Positions 14,061 through 21,599 of a stretch of DNA of 64,000 nt are shown here, piece after piece. The notes below the pieces were generated by a model, which did not search any database, had not been told where the DNA came from, and saw only the letters and a program-made list of their open reading frames with translations. Positions within the stretch are counted from its first letter, which is position 1. The number at the start of each line of letters is the position of its first letter. This stretch comes from DAOUJW01 sp034422115 (GTDB lineage: Bacteria > Chloroflexota > Dehalococcoidia > Lucifugimonadales > UBA2985): NCBI GenBank assembly GCA_034422115.1, contig DAOUJW010000025.1, positions 120,564-184,563 on the forward strand, in the 5' to 3' direction. A program made the translations under genes and the position numbers.

Positions 14061-14903
14061 GTGCCGCTAAGAAGCGTAAATCCCACATCTCCCGGTAGGC
14101 GCGGCGTAGTCCTGCCCTCCTTTGAGGAGATAACCAAAAAGAAGCCTGAGAAGTCGCTGCTGGCCCCTCTCAAGAAGAAGGCCGGCAGGAACTCCCAGGG
14201 TCGACTGACCGTGCGTCATCGCGGGGGCGGCTCGAAGCGGAGGCTGCGCATAATCGATTTCAAGCGCGACAAGGTAGGCGTCCCCGGCAAGGTGGTCTCC
14301 ATAGAGTACGACCCCAACCGCTCGGCGCGCATTGCCCTCATCCAGTACGCCGACGGCGACAAGCGGTACAACCTGGCTCCCAACGGGCTGACCGTAGGGG
14401 CGAAGGTGGAGGCCGGGCCCAACGCGGAGGTCAAGGTGGGGAACGCCCTTCCCCTGAGGCTCATCCCGTCTGGCAACACGGTGCACAACGTGGAGATGAG
14501 GCCCGGCGGCGGCGGCCAGCTTGTGCGTGGCGCGGGAACGTCGGCGCAGGTGCTGGCGCGGGAGGAGGAGGGCTACGTTATGCTGCGTATGCCTTCCGGC
14601 GAGGTGCGGCGCATAAACTCCAACTGCATGGCCACCATTGGGCAGGTGGGCAACGTGGATCACAAGAACATCAAGCTGGGCAAGGCCGGGAGGACTCGCC
14701 ACCTGGGCCGCAGGCCGCAGGTGAGAGGCTCCGCCATGAGCCCGCGAGACCATCCGCACGGGGGCGGCGAGGGTCGCTCCGGCATCGGAATGCCAGGGCC
14801 CAAGACCCCCTGGGGCAAGCCGGCCCTGGGCTACAAGACCCGGAGGCGCAAGGGTGCCAGCGGGATGATTGTGAGACGCAGGAGCAAGAGGAACAGGCGA
14901 TAG
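14061..14903 (+). CDS. rplB: Ribosomal protein L2
   Basis: A 280-residue 50S protein needed for peptidyl transferase and subunit joining. GRLTVRHRGGGSKRRLRIIDF, the LRLIPSGNTVHNVE segment, and the active-site-near MSPRDHPHGGGEGRSGIG with the essential His are all present. The start is GTG directly after the rplW stop. Length is normal. Confidence 0.97.
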   Translation: MPLRSVNPTSPGRRGVVLPSFEEITKKKPEKSLLAPLKKKAGRNSQGRLTVRHRGGGSKRRLRIIDFKRDKVGVPGKVVSIEYDPNRSARIALIQYADGDKRYNLAPNGLTVGAKVEAGPNAEVKVGNALPLRLIPSGNTVHNVEMRPGGGGQLVRGAGTSAQVLAREEEGYVMLRMPSGEVRRINSNCMATIGQVGNVDHKNIKLGKAGRTRHLGRRPQVRGSAMSPRDHPHGGGEGRSGIGMPGPKTPWGKPALGYKTRRRKGASGMIVRRRSKRNRR

Positions 14904-14935
14904 TCGCGATGGCAAAGGAAGGAAAGGAATAAGGG

Positions 14936-15223
14936 ATGTCCAGATCCATCAAAAAGGGGCCTTTTGTGCATCCCAAGCTGATGAAGAAGGTGGAGGTCCT
15001 GCAGAGGACCGGGGCCAAGGCCGTCATCAAGACCTGGTCCCGGGCGTCCATGATCATGCCGGAGATGGTCGGGCTGACCATAGCCGTGCACGACGGACGC
15101 CGTCACGTCCCCATATTCGTTACCGAGAACATGGTGGGCCACAGGCTCGGAGAGTTCGCCCCGACCCGGACGTTCAGGGGCCACTCGTCCAAGTCTGAGC
15201 GCACCACGCAGGTGAGGAGGTAG
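14936..15223 (+). CDS. rpsS: Ribosomal protein S19
   Basis: A 95-residue 30S head protein. It shows SRSIKKGPFVHPKLMKKVE, IKTWSRASMIMPEMVGLTIAVHDGRRHVP and GHRLGEFAPTRTFRGHS. The AAGGAAAGGAATAAGG stretch before ATG 14936 supplies the ribosome site. Normal length. Confidence 0.97.
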   Translation: MSRSIKKGPFVHPKLMKKVEVLQRTGAKAVIKTWSRASMIMPEMVGLTIAVHDGRRHVPIFVTENMVGHRLGEFAPTRTFRGHSSKSERTTQVRR

Positions 15224-15232
15224 GCGGACGTT

Positions 15233-15574
15233 ATGGCAGTGCGGGCTATGGTCAAGAACATCAGCGTTTCGCCCAAGAAGATGCGCCGGGTGGTGAACAC
15301 CGTCCGGGGCAAGCGGGTGGAGGACGCCCTTGAGATGCTGACCTTCCTGACGTCGCCCGCGGCGCGGGAGGTGGCCAAGGTGGTGAAGTCCGCCGCCAAC
15401 AACGCCGAGAACAACAACATGATGGCCCAGGGAGACCTGAAGATTGTGGAAATCCACGCCGACGCCGGGACTACCCTGAAGAGGTTCAGGCCCCGGTCTC
15501 GCGGCAGGGCCAGCCGGATACTGAAGCGATCCTGTCACATCACTGTGGTGGTTGACGAGGAAGAGGAGGCGTAG
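15233..15574 (+). CDS. rplV: Ribosomal protein L22
   Basis: A 113-residue exit-tunnel protein. VSPKKMRRVVNTVRGKRVEDALEML at the start and the beta-hairpin loop RFRPRSRGRASRILKRSCHITVVV at the end are typical (parts of longer matches). The hairpin is complete. It ends one base before the rpsC ATG. Confidence 0.97.
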   Translation: MAVRAMVKNISVSPKKMRRVVNTVRGKRVEDALEMLTFLTSPAAREVAKVVKSAANNAENNNMMAQGDLKIVEIHADAGTTLKRFRPRSRGRASRILKRSCHITVVVDEEEEA

Positions 15575-16324
15575 ATGGGCCAGAAAACTCATCCGGTGGG
15601 GTTCCGTCTGGGCATTATCAAGGACTGGCAGGCCAAGTGGTACGCGCCCAAGGCCTCCCAGTACAAGGACCTGCTGCAGGAGGACCTTAACATTCGCAAC
15701 GCCATTCGCACCCGGCTGCCGGAGGCCGGCATCTCCAGAGTGGAACTGGAGCGGGGCGCGCAGGAGCTGGTGGTTACGATATACTCGGCAAGGCCGGGCA
15801 TTGTGATTGGCCGCGGCGGGCAGAGGGTGGAGGAGGTGCGACAGGTGGTTGAGGGGCTGACCAACAAGCGTGCCAGGCTCAACGTCCAGGAGGTGCGCCA
15901 GCCTGAGCTGGACGCTCAGCTTGTGGCAATGAGCATTGCGGAGCAGCTGGGGCGGAGGGTTGCCTTCCGCCGGGCTATGCACCAGGCCGTGAACCGGGCC
16001 ATGCAGGCCGGCGCCCTGGGCATGAAGGTCATCTGCTCCGGTCGCCTGGGCGGTGTTGAGATAGCTCGCCGGGAGAAGGTGATGCAGGGCCGGGTGCCGC
16101 TGCACACCCTTCGGGCGGACATAGACTACGGCCTTGCGGAGGCGCGGACGACCATGGGCCGCATTGGAGTGAAGGTGTGGGTGTACAAGGGCGACATCCT
16201 GCCGGAGCCCAAGGAGATTGAGGCCGAGCCGGACGCCGAGGAGCTGCAGATGATAGAGGTCACCGTGGGCGGAGATACGGAAACCGCAGAGGAAGCCAGC
16301 GATGTTCCAACCCAAGAGAATTAA
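15575..16324 (+). CDS. rpsC: Ribosomal protein S3 with acidic C-terminal tail
   Basis: A 249-residue 30S protein at the mRNA entry channel. MGQKTHPVGFRLGI, KH domain motif VIGRGGQRVEEV, and EGRVPLHTLRADIDYG-like segment (here QGRVPLHTLRADIDYG) are clear. The last roughly 38 residues after YKGDILPEPKE are rich in Glu and Asp, beyond the usual end. The 3' end overlaps rplP by 23 bases. Confidence 0.96.
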   Translation: MGQKTHPVGFRLGIIKDWQAKWYAPKASQYKDLLQEDLNIRNAIRTRLPEAGISRVELERGAQELVVTIYSARPGIVIGRGGQRVEEVRQVVEGLTNKRARLNVQEVRQPELDAQLVAMSIAEQLGRRVAFRRAMHQAVNRAMQAGALGMKVICSGRLGGVEIARREKVMQGRVPLHTLRADIDYGLAEARTTMGRIGVKVWVYKGDILPEPKEIEAEPDAEELQMIEVTVGGDTETAEEASDVPTQEN

Positions 16325-16730
16325 GTTCCGAAAAATGCACCGGGGTCGCCGCACCGGGTCTGCCCAGACCGGCAACCAGGTGACGTTTGGCGACTACGGC
16401 CTCAAGGCCACGTCAACCGCCTGGATCACCTCCAGGCAGATTGAGGCCGCGCGGCGGGCCATAACCCGCCACTTCCGCCGGGGCGGTCGGGTGTGGATCC
16501 GGGTCTTCCCGGACAAGCCCATCACCTCCAAGCCGGCGGAGACCCGCATGGGCAGCGGCAAGGGCAACGTGGACTACTGGGTCGCGGTGGTAAAGCCGGG
16601 CCGCGTGATGTTTGAGGTTGCGGGCATAAGGGAGGAGATGGCCAAGGAGGCCCTCAGGCTGGCCTCACAGAAGCTGTCGGTGAGCACGGCCGTCGTCACC
16701 CGGAACGACATGCAGCAGGCATCGGAGTAG
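16302..16730 (+). CDS. rplP: Ribosomal protein L16
   Basis: A 142-residue protein near the A-site tRNA. MFQPKRIKFRKMHRGRRTG at the N-terminus, FGDYGLKA, and the RVWIRVFPDKPITSKPAETRMGSGKG signature (in parts) are intact. The ATG lies inside the end of rpsC, which makes its acidic tail partly an overlapping reading frame. Confidence 0.96.
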   Translation: MFQPKRIKFRKMHRGRRTGSAQTGNQVTFGDYGLKATSTAWITSRQIEAARRAITRHFRRGGRVWIRVFPDKPITSKPAETRMGSGKGNVDYWVAVVKPGRVMFEVAGIREEMAKEALRLASQKLSVSTAVVTRNDMQQASE

Positions 16731-16740
16731 AGGGAAAGAG

Positions 16741-16938
16741 TTGGACATCATCGAAATCAGAAATCTGACGGACGAGCAGCTCCGCTCTGAGCTGGACAGC
16801 TCCTTTCGGGAGCTGATGAACCTTCGCTTTCGGCTGAGCACTCGTCAGATAGACAGCCCCAATGAGCTGCGCAAGGTGAGGAAGACTATAGCCCGCGTTA
16901 AGACGGTGATGCGACAGAGGGGCATGGGAGAGAGATAG
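16741..16938 (+). CDS. rpmC: Ribosomal protein L29
   Basis: A 65-residue helical hairpin protein at the exit tunnel rim. It starts with TTG (MDIIEIRNLTDEQL) and has the ELMNLRFRLSTRQIDSP and VRKTIARVKTVMRQR helices. RBS AGGGAAAG precedes it. It abuts the rpsQ ATG. Confidence 0.95.
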   Translation: MDIIEIRNLTDEQLRSELDSSFRELMNLRFRLSTRQIDSPNELRKVRKTIARVKTVMRQRGMGER

Positions 16939-17319
16939 ATGGTCACCAGGGGAAGAAGAAAGACCAGGGTAGGCCGCGTGATAAGCGACAAGATGGACAA
17001 GACGGTGGTAGTGGCCGTTGAGTGGCGGCAGGCCCACCCCCTCTACCGCAAGCAGGTGAAGAGGGTGACCAAGTTCCACGTCCACGACGAGGAGAACCGG
17101 TGCAAGGTTGGGGACTGGGTGAACATCATGGAGACCAGGCCGCTGTCCAAGACAAAGCGCTGGAGGGTGACCCAGGTGCTGTCCACCACGGAGCTTGCTC
17201 CGACCGAGACCCAGGAGGCTCTGGCCCTCACCCCAGAGGAGCTTGGACAGAGCGACGAAGAGGCTGACGAGGTCGAGGTCGAAGAGGCGACGGAGGACGG
17301 AGAGGAGCAAGAGTCATGA
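16939..17319 (+). CDS. rpsQ: Ribosomal protein S17 with acidic C-terminal tail
   Basis: A 126-residue protein; bacterial S17 is usually 80-90. The OB-fold core shows RVISDKMDKTVVVAVE, HPLYRKQVKRVTKFHVHDE and VGDWVNIMETRPLSKTKRW. From about residue 82 a tail of some 45 residues is dominated by Glu, Asp, Ala and Thr, ending GEEQES. The TGA stop overlaps the rplN ATG (ATGA). Confidence 0.95.
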   Translation: MVTRGRRKTRVGRVISDKMDKTVVVAVEWRQAHPLYRKQVKRVTKFHVHDEENRCKVGDWVNIMETRPLSKTKRWRVTQVLSTTELAPTETQEALALTPEELGQSDEEADEVEVEEATEDGEEQES

Positions 17320-17684
17320 TTCAGATGTACTCCAGACTGACGGTCGCCGACAACTCAGGGGCCAAGGTCATTATGTGCATAAACGTTCCGGGCGGCACGC
17401 GCAGGCGATACGCCAGCCTGGGGGACATAATTGTGGCGTCGGTGAAAGAGGCCGCGCCCGCCGCGGCCGTGAAGAAGGGGGACGTGGTGAGGGCGGTCAT
17501 TGTGAGGACCGCCGCGCCCCACCGCCGGCCGGACGGGTCATACATCCGCTTTGACGAGAACGCGGCCGTGGTCCTGACGGACGCCCTGAACCCCCGCGGC
17601 ACCCGCATCTTCGGGCCGGTGGCCCGGGAGCTGCGAGACAAGGCGTTCATGCGGATAGTCTCCCTTGCGCCGGAGGTCCTGTAG
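17316..17684 (+). CDS. rplN: Ribosomal protein L14
   Basis: A 122-residue 50S interface protein. MIQMYSRLTVADNSGAK, the RRRYASLGDIIVASVKEA segment, RFDENAAVVL and GTRIFGPVARELRDK are classical. Starts the spc part; coupled to rpsQ by a four-base overlap and to rplX by a one-base overlap. Confidence 0.97.
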   Translation: MIQMYSRLTVADNSGAKVIMCINVPGGTRRRYASLGDIIVASVKEAAPAAAVKKGDVVRAVIVRTAAPHRRPDGSYIRFDENAAVVLTDALNPRGTRIFGPVARELRDKAFMRIVSLAPEVL

Positions 17685-17995
17685 TGCGGATACGCCAGGA
17701 GGACACCGTTCAGATCATCGCCGGCAAGGACAAGGGCAAGCGCGGCAAGGTGCAGCGCGTTATGCGCAAAGAGGGTCTCCTCTTTGTTGAGGGGGCTAAT
17801 GTCGTCAAGCGGCACATTCGGCCTCGTCCCAACATTCGCCAGGCCGGAATAGTGCAGATGGAGGCCCCGCTTCCCCTGTCCAAGGTGATGCTGGTCTGCA
17901 GCCACTGCGACAAGGCCGTTCGCGTGGGGCAGAGGTTCCTAGATGACGGAAAAAAGGTTAGGGTGTGTAGGACATGCCAGGAAGTGATCGACTAG
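17684..17995 (+). CDS. rplX: Ribosomal protein L24
   Basis: A 103-residue assembly-initiator protein. The KOW motif QIIAGKDKGKRGKVQRVM, the EGANVVKRHIRPRPN segment and the C-terminal zinc-ribbon-like CSHCDK...CRTCQE pattern are visible. The GTG start shares its G with the rplN stop. The 3' end overlaps the rplE start by 22 bases. Confidence 0.96.
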   Translation: MRIRQEDTVQIIAGKDKGKRGKVQRVMRKEGLLFVEGANVVKRHIRPRPNIRQAGIVQMEAPLPLSKVMLVCSHCDKAVRVGQRFLDDGKKVRVCRTCQEVID

Positions 17996-18840
17996 AAGAA
18001 GAGAAGGCCGAAGAGTCCCCTGCGACTGAGGCCGCTGAGGCGACCCAGGAGCCGCCCGCGGAGGCCGCCGCCGAGAGCGCAGAAGCGCCTCCGGCTCGAC
18101 CCGCGAGGACGAGGCGCAGCCGCGCTTCTTCGACGGCCCAGGCCGCTGAAGCCCCGACAGAGGCGTCGGAAGAGGCAGCGCCCGCGGCCCCAAGGCCCAG
18201 GCGCGCCAGCCGCCGGAAGCAAGCGGAGGAGGAGCCGCAGCCGGAGCCGGAGGCCCCGGTCAGGAGGGTGCCGCGCCTCCTGGAGCAGTACCGCTCCCGG
18301 GTGCGGGACACCATGCAGCAGGAGTTCAGCTACAAGAACGTAATGCAGATACCCCACGTAGAGAAGGTGGTGCTCAACATAGGGCTGGGTGAGACAAAGC
18401 AGAACCCCCGGGCGCTGGAGAGCGCGACCCGGGACCTGTCGTTGATCTCCGCCCAGAAGCCCGTCACCACACGCGCCCGGCGCTCCATAGCGGGCTTCAA
18501 ACTGAGACAGGGCGACGCCATAGGCACGTCCGTCACACTCAGGGGCCACCGCATGTACGACTTCATCGACCGTCTGTTCAACGCCGCCCTGCCCCGTATC
18601 CGGGACTTCCGGGGCGTGTCGCGGAGGGCCTTCGACGGCAGGGGCAACTACTCTCTTGGCTTGAGGGAGCAGATCATCTTCCCGGAGATAGACTACGGCT
18701 CCATCGACCGCATTCGCGGGTTCCAGGTCTCATTCATAACCACGGCATCCACGGACCGGGAGGCCATGCGCCTTCTGGAGCTTATGGGGATGCCCTTTGC
18801 CAGGGACGGCGCTCAGGCCGGCGGCAGCGATAACGTCTAA
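17974..18840 (+). CDS. rplE: Ribosomal protein L5 with about 98-residue N-terminal extension
   Basis: A 288-residue protein; L5 is usually about 180. The core (from VPRLLEQYRSRV at residue 99) has the IPHVEKVVLNIGLGE, VTTRARRSIAGFKLRQGD-type and FPEIDYGSIDRIRGF motifs. Residues 1-98 are low-complexity Ala/Glu/Pro with some Arg. I keep ATG 17974 because it overlaps rplX in a tightly packed operon; starting at the in-frame GTG 18268 would leave a 272-base gap. The extension is the only N-terminal one of the set. Confidence 0.9.
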   Translation: MPGSDRLEEEKAEESPATEAAEATQEPPAEAAAESAEAPPARPARTRRSRASSTAQAAEAPTEASEEAAPAAPRPRRASRRKQAEEEPQPEPEAPVRRVPRLLEQYRSRVRDTMQQEFSYKNVMQIPHVEKVVLNIGLGETKQNPRALESATRDLSLISAQKPVTTRARRSIAGFKLRQGDAIGTSVTLRGHRMYDFIDRLFNAALPRIRDFRGVSRRAFDGRGNYSLGLREQIIFPEIDYGSIDRIRGFQVSFITTASTDREAMRLLELMGMPFARDGAQAGGSDNV

Positions 18841-18856
18841 GTGAAGGTGGGGATAT

Positions 18857-19042
18857 TTGGCTAAGAAATCCAAATTGGCTAAGTGGAAGAAGCCTCAGAA
18901 GTACGCCGTGCGGGAGCACAACCGGTGCAACCAGTGCGGCCGGCCGAGGGCGTACATGAGGCGTTTCGGGCTATGCCGTATATGCTTCCGGACCCTGGCC
19001 CTCAGGGGCGAGATAACGGGCATACGAAAGGCCAGTTGGTAG
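18857..19042 (+). CDS. rpsN: Ribosomal protein S14, zinc-binding type
   Basis: A 61-residue short (type Z) S14. Four cysteines form CNQCG and CRICF, a zinc ribbon. The start is TTG. Core residues RPRAYMRRFGLCRICFR and the terminal ASW are typical. Presence of the zinc form argues against zinc limitation having shaped this operon. Confidence 0.96.
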   Translation: MAKKSKLAKWKKPQKYAVREHNRCNQCGRPRAYMRRFGLCRICFRTLALRGEITGIRKASW

Positions 19043-19049
19043 AAGCGAT

Positions 19050-19451
19050 ATGAGCGTTACAGATCCAATAGCCGATATGCTGACCAGGATAAGGAACGCC
19101 GTCGCGGTGCGCCACGACGCCGTCCTTATGCCAGGCTCCAACACCAAGGTGGCCCTGGCGCGTATTATGAAGGACGAGGGCTTCATTGACGACTTTGAGG
19201 TGCTGCGAAGCGGCGTGCGGCGCACCCTCAGGATTCGCCTGAAGTACAGAGACAACAAGAAGGAGCCGGCCATCTCCGGCCTGAAGCGCGTGAGCAAGCC
19301 GGGGCTACGAGCCTACGTCGGCAAGAACGAGATACCGCGCATCTACGGCGGGCTGGGCGTGGCCATAATATCCACATCCCAGGGCGTAATGACCGGCTCG
19401 GAAGCCCGGAGGCGCGGCATAGGCGGAGAATATCTTTGCTATCTGTGGTGA
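19050..19451 (+). CDS. rpsH: Ribosomal protein S8
   Basis: A 133-residue 16S-binding protein. It begins SVTDPIADMLTRIRNA and ends with the STSQGVMTGSEARRRGIGGEYLC signature, so it is complete. In E. coli S8 represses the spc operon; the target hairpin was not recognised here. Confidence 0.97.
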   Translation: MSVTDPIADMLTRIRNAVAVRHDAVLMPGSNTKVALARIMKDEGFIDDFEVLRSGVRRTLRIRLKYRDNKKEPAISGLKRVSKPGLRAYVGKNEIPRIYGGLGVAIISTSQGVMTGSEARRRGIGGEYLCYLW

Positions 19452-19454
19452 GAT

Positions 19455-20000
19455 ATGTCCAGAGTAGGTAACAAACCAATACCGGTCCCCCGCGGAGTTG
19501 AGGTCGGGGTAGAAGAGGGCACGGTCACGGTCAAGGGCAGCCTTGGCGCTCTGACCCAGGCCTTCAACCCGGACATCTCCATTACCCAGGAGGGCGACGT
19601 ACTGCTCGTGAGCAGGCCAACCGACCAGAGGGAGCACCGGGCCTTCCACGGTCTGACGAGGGCCCTCCTCTCCAACATGGTCATCGGCGTGAGCGAGGGA
19701 TACCGCCGGACGCTGGAGCTGGTGGGCGCGGGGTATCGCGTCCAGCAGGCGGGCGACAACGTCGTCTTGCAGGTGGGGTACAGCCATCCGGTGGAGATCG
19801 AGCCTCTCCCAGGCCTGACTCTCACGGTCGAGGGCAACAACCGCGTCCACGTGGAGGGCATTGACAAGCAGGTGGTGGGAGAGATGGCGGCCCAGATAAG
19901 GCGGGTGCGCAAGCCCAACGCCTACACCGGCAAGGGCATAAGGTACGCCGGAGAGCGCGTGCGGGTGAAGCCGGGCAAGGCGGCGGGGAGGAAGGCGTAG
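19455..20000 (+). CDS. rplF: Ribosomal protein L6
   Basis: A 181-residue 50S protein at the factor-binding site. MSRVGNKPIPVPRGVEV, the LVGAGYRVQQAGDNVVL segment of repeat two, and the terminal KPNAYTGKGIRYAGERVRVKPGK signature are complete. Normal length. Confidence 0.97.
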   Translation: MSRVGNKPIPVPRGVEVGVEEGTVTVKGSLGALTQAFNPDISITQEGDVLLVSRPTDQREHRAFHGLTRALLSNMVIGVSEGYRRTLELVGAGYRVQQAGDNVVLQVGYSHPVEIEPLPGLTLTVEGNNRVHVEGIDKQVVGEMAAQIRRVRKPNAYTGKGIRYAGERVRVKPGKAAGRKA

Positions 20001-20002
20001 TC

Positions 20003-20371
20003 ATGGCTAAGAGTAGAAGCACACGGCTGATGCGCCTCGTCCGCCACGAACGAGTGCGCCAGAAGATACGGGGCACGTCCGACAGGCCGCGCCTGGCTCT
20101 CTTCCGCAGCCTGAACCACATCTACGCCCAGATAATCGACGACGAGCGCGGCCACACGCTGGTGGCGGCCTCCAGCCTGGACCCGGAGGTCAAGGCGAAC
20201 GTCAATGGCAGCAGCAAAGGGACGGTCTCCGGCCAGGTGGGTACGCTCGTTGCCCGCCGCGCCAAGGAGAGCGGCATAAAGCGCGTTGTATTCGACACCG
20301 GCGGCTTCAAGTATCACGGCCGGGTAAAGGCCCTGGCCGAGGCGGCCAGAGAGGGAGGGCTGGAGTTCTGA
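20003..20371 (+). CDS. rplR: Ribosomal protein L18
   Basis: A 122-residue 5S rRNA-binding protein. RHERVRQKIRGTSDRPRLALFRS, IYAQIIDD and the FDTGGFKYHGRVKALAEAAREGGLEF end are diagnostic (in parts). Its TGA overlaps the rpsE ATG. Confidence 0.97.
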   Translation: MAKSRSTRLMRLVRHERVRQKIRGTSDRPRLALFRSLNHIYAQIIDDERGHTLVAASSLDPEVKANVNGSSKGTVSGQVGTLVARRAKESGIKRVVFDTGGFKYHGRVKALAEAAREGGLEF

Positions 20372-20892
20372 TGGTCTCAGGTCGTGATCTGCGAGATCGA
20401 GATAGGGATAGGGAGGACCAGGGAGAGGGTCAGCTTGAGGAGCGCGTCGTCAAGATACGCCGGGTGACCAAGGTGGTCAAGGGCGGAAGGCGCCGCGGCT
20501 TCAGCGTGATGGTAGTGGTGGGCGACGGACAGGGACAGGTTGGCATCGGCCTGGGCAAGGCCGACGCCGTGCCGGACGCCGTGCGCAAGGGCGTGGCCAT
20601 CGCCAAGAAGAACCTGATAACGGTGTCGCTGAAGGACACCACCATCCCCCACGAGGTGCTGGCCAACCACTGCGCCTCCTCCGTGCTGCTGAAGCCCGCC
20701 CCGTCGGGCACCGGCGTGATAGCCGGGGGCGCAGTTCGAGCGGTCGTTGAGCTTGCGGGCATCCGCGACATCCTCACCAAGTCTCTTGGCAGCGCCAACC
20801 CCATAAACGTTGTCAGGGCTACCGTTTCAGGCCTGGAGCAGCTCAAGGACCCGGAGGAGGAGCTGGCCAAGAGAAAGGGCGTCAGCAGCTAG
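20371..20892 (+). CDS. rpsE: Ribosomal protein S5
   Basis: A 173-residue 30S protein with helicase-like function at the mRNA entry. RVTKVVKGGRRRGFSVMVVVGDG-type dsRNA-binding fold, GKADAVPDAVRKGV, and APSGTGVIAGGAVRAVVELAG are present (key parts only). The first 22 residues are charged (DRDRDRED) and slightly longer than usual. A 77-base gap to rpmD holds no gene. Confidence 0.96.
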   Translation: MVSGRDLRDRDRDREDQGEGQLEERVVKIRRVTKVVKGGRRRGFSVMVVVGDGQGQVGIGLGKADAVPDAVRKGVAIAKKNLITVSLKDTTIPHEVLANHCASSVLLKPAPSGTGVIAGGAVRAVVELAGIRDILTKSLGSANPINVVRATVSGLEQLKDPEEELAKRKGVSS

Positions 20893-20969
20893 TGGGGGTG
20901 CGCGCATCCGGCGCTCGGCGATAAGGCCTGGGCCGGAGAGTACATCAGTCAATCACTAAAGAGGGCATC

Positions 20970-21155
20970 TTGGCAAAGATACGCATTCAGTGGAAGAAAA
21001 GCGCCATAGGGTATCCCAAGGAGCAGGGCCGCGTTATCCGCGCCCTGGGCCTCAGGCGGCTCAACCAGGAGGTGGAGCGGGAGGACAGCCCCACCATCAT
21101 GGGTATGGTGCACAAGGTGCGCCACCTGGTTGAGGTAAAGCGAGGAGAGGAATGA
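20970..21155 (+). CDS. rpmD: Ribosomal protein L30
   Basis: A 61-residue 50S protein. IRIQWKKSAIGYPKEQGRVIRALGLRRLNQEV (parts KSAIG and RALGLRRLNQ) and a VRHLVEVK end match the family. The start is TTG with an AGAGGGC site. The stop overlaps the rplO ATG. Confidence 0.95.
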   Translation: MAKIRIQWKKSAIGYPKEQGRVIRALGLRRLNQEVEREDSPTIMGMVHKVRHLVEVKRGEE

Positions 21156-21598
21156 GACTGGACCAGTTGAAGGCTCCGCCCGGAGCGCGCCGCAATCGCA
21201 AGCGCGTGGGACGTGGCAACGCTAGCGGAAACGGCACGTACGCGGGCCGCGGCATGAAGGGGCAGAAGGCCCGGGCCGGCGGCGGGGTGCGCCGCGGCTT
21301 CGAGGGCGGCCAACTTCCCGTCATACGACGCCTGCCGAGCCAGCGGGGCTTCACCAACATCTTCAAGAAGGAGTACGCCGTAGTCAACCTGGACTCCATC
21401 GTGGCCAGGCTGCCGAAGGAGTCGGAGGTGACGCCGGAGCTGCTCAAAGAGGCGCGCCTGATCCGGGGCATGAGGCTTCCGGTGAAAGTGCTGGGCCGGG
21501 GCGAGATGGACAAGGCCGTCACGGTGCTGGCCCACAAGTTCTCCGACGAAGCAAAGCGGAAGATAGAGGCCGCCGGTGGACAGGCGGTGGAGTTATAG
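21152..21598 (+). CDS. rplO: Ribosomal protein L15
   Basis: A 148-residue 50S assembly protein. Glycine-rich RKRVGRGNASGNG and GRGMKGQKARAGGG loops, the FEGGQLPVIRRLPSQRGF signature and the terminal KIEAAGGQAVEL are complete. Normal length. Confidence 0.97.
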   Translation: MRLDQLKAPPGARRNRKRVGRGNASGNGTYAGRGMKGQKARAGGGVRRGFEGGQLPVIRRLPSQRGFTNIFKKEYAVVNLDSIVARLPKESEVTPELLKEARLIRGMRLPVKVLGRGEMDKAVTVLAHKFSDEAKRKIEAAGGQAVEL

Positions 21599-21599
21599 C

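Noticed and set aside
14831..16375. Antisense open frame of 514 codons across rplB to rpsC
   Set aside because: It mirrors high-GC codon bias of the ribosomal genes on the other strand, has a low-complexity His/Leu/Pro composition and no family resemblance. The same applies to long antisense frames over lysS and secY.
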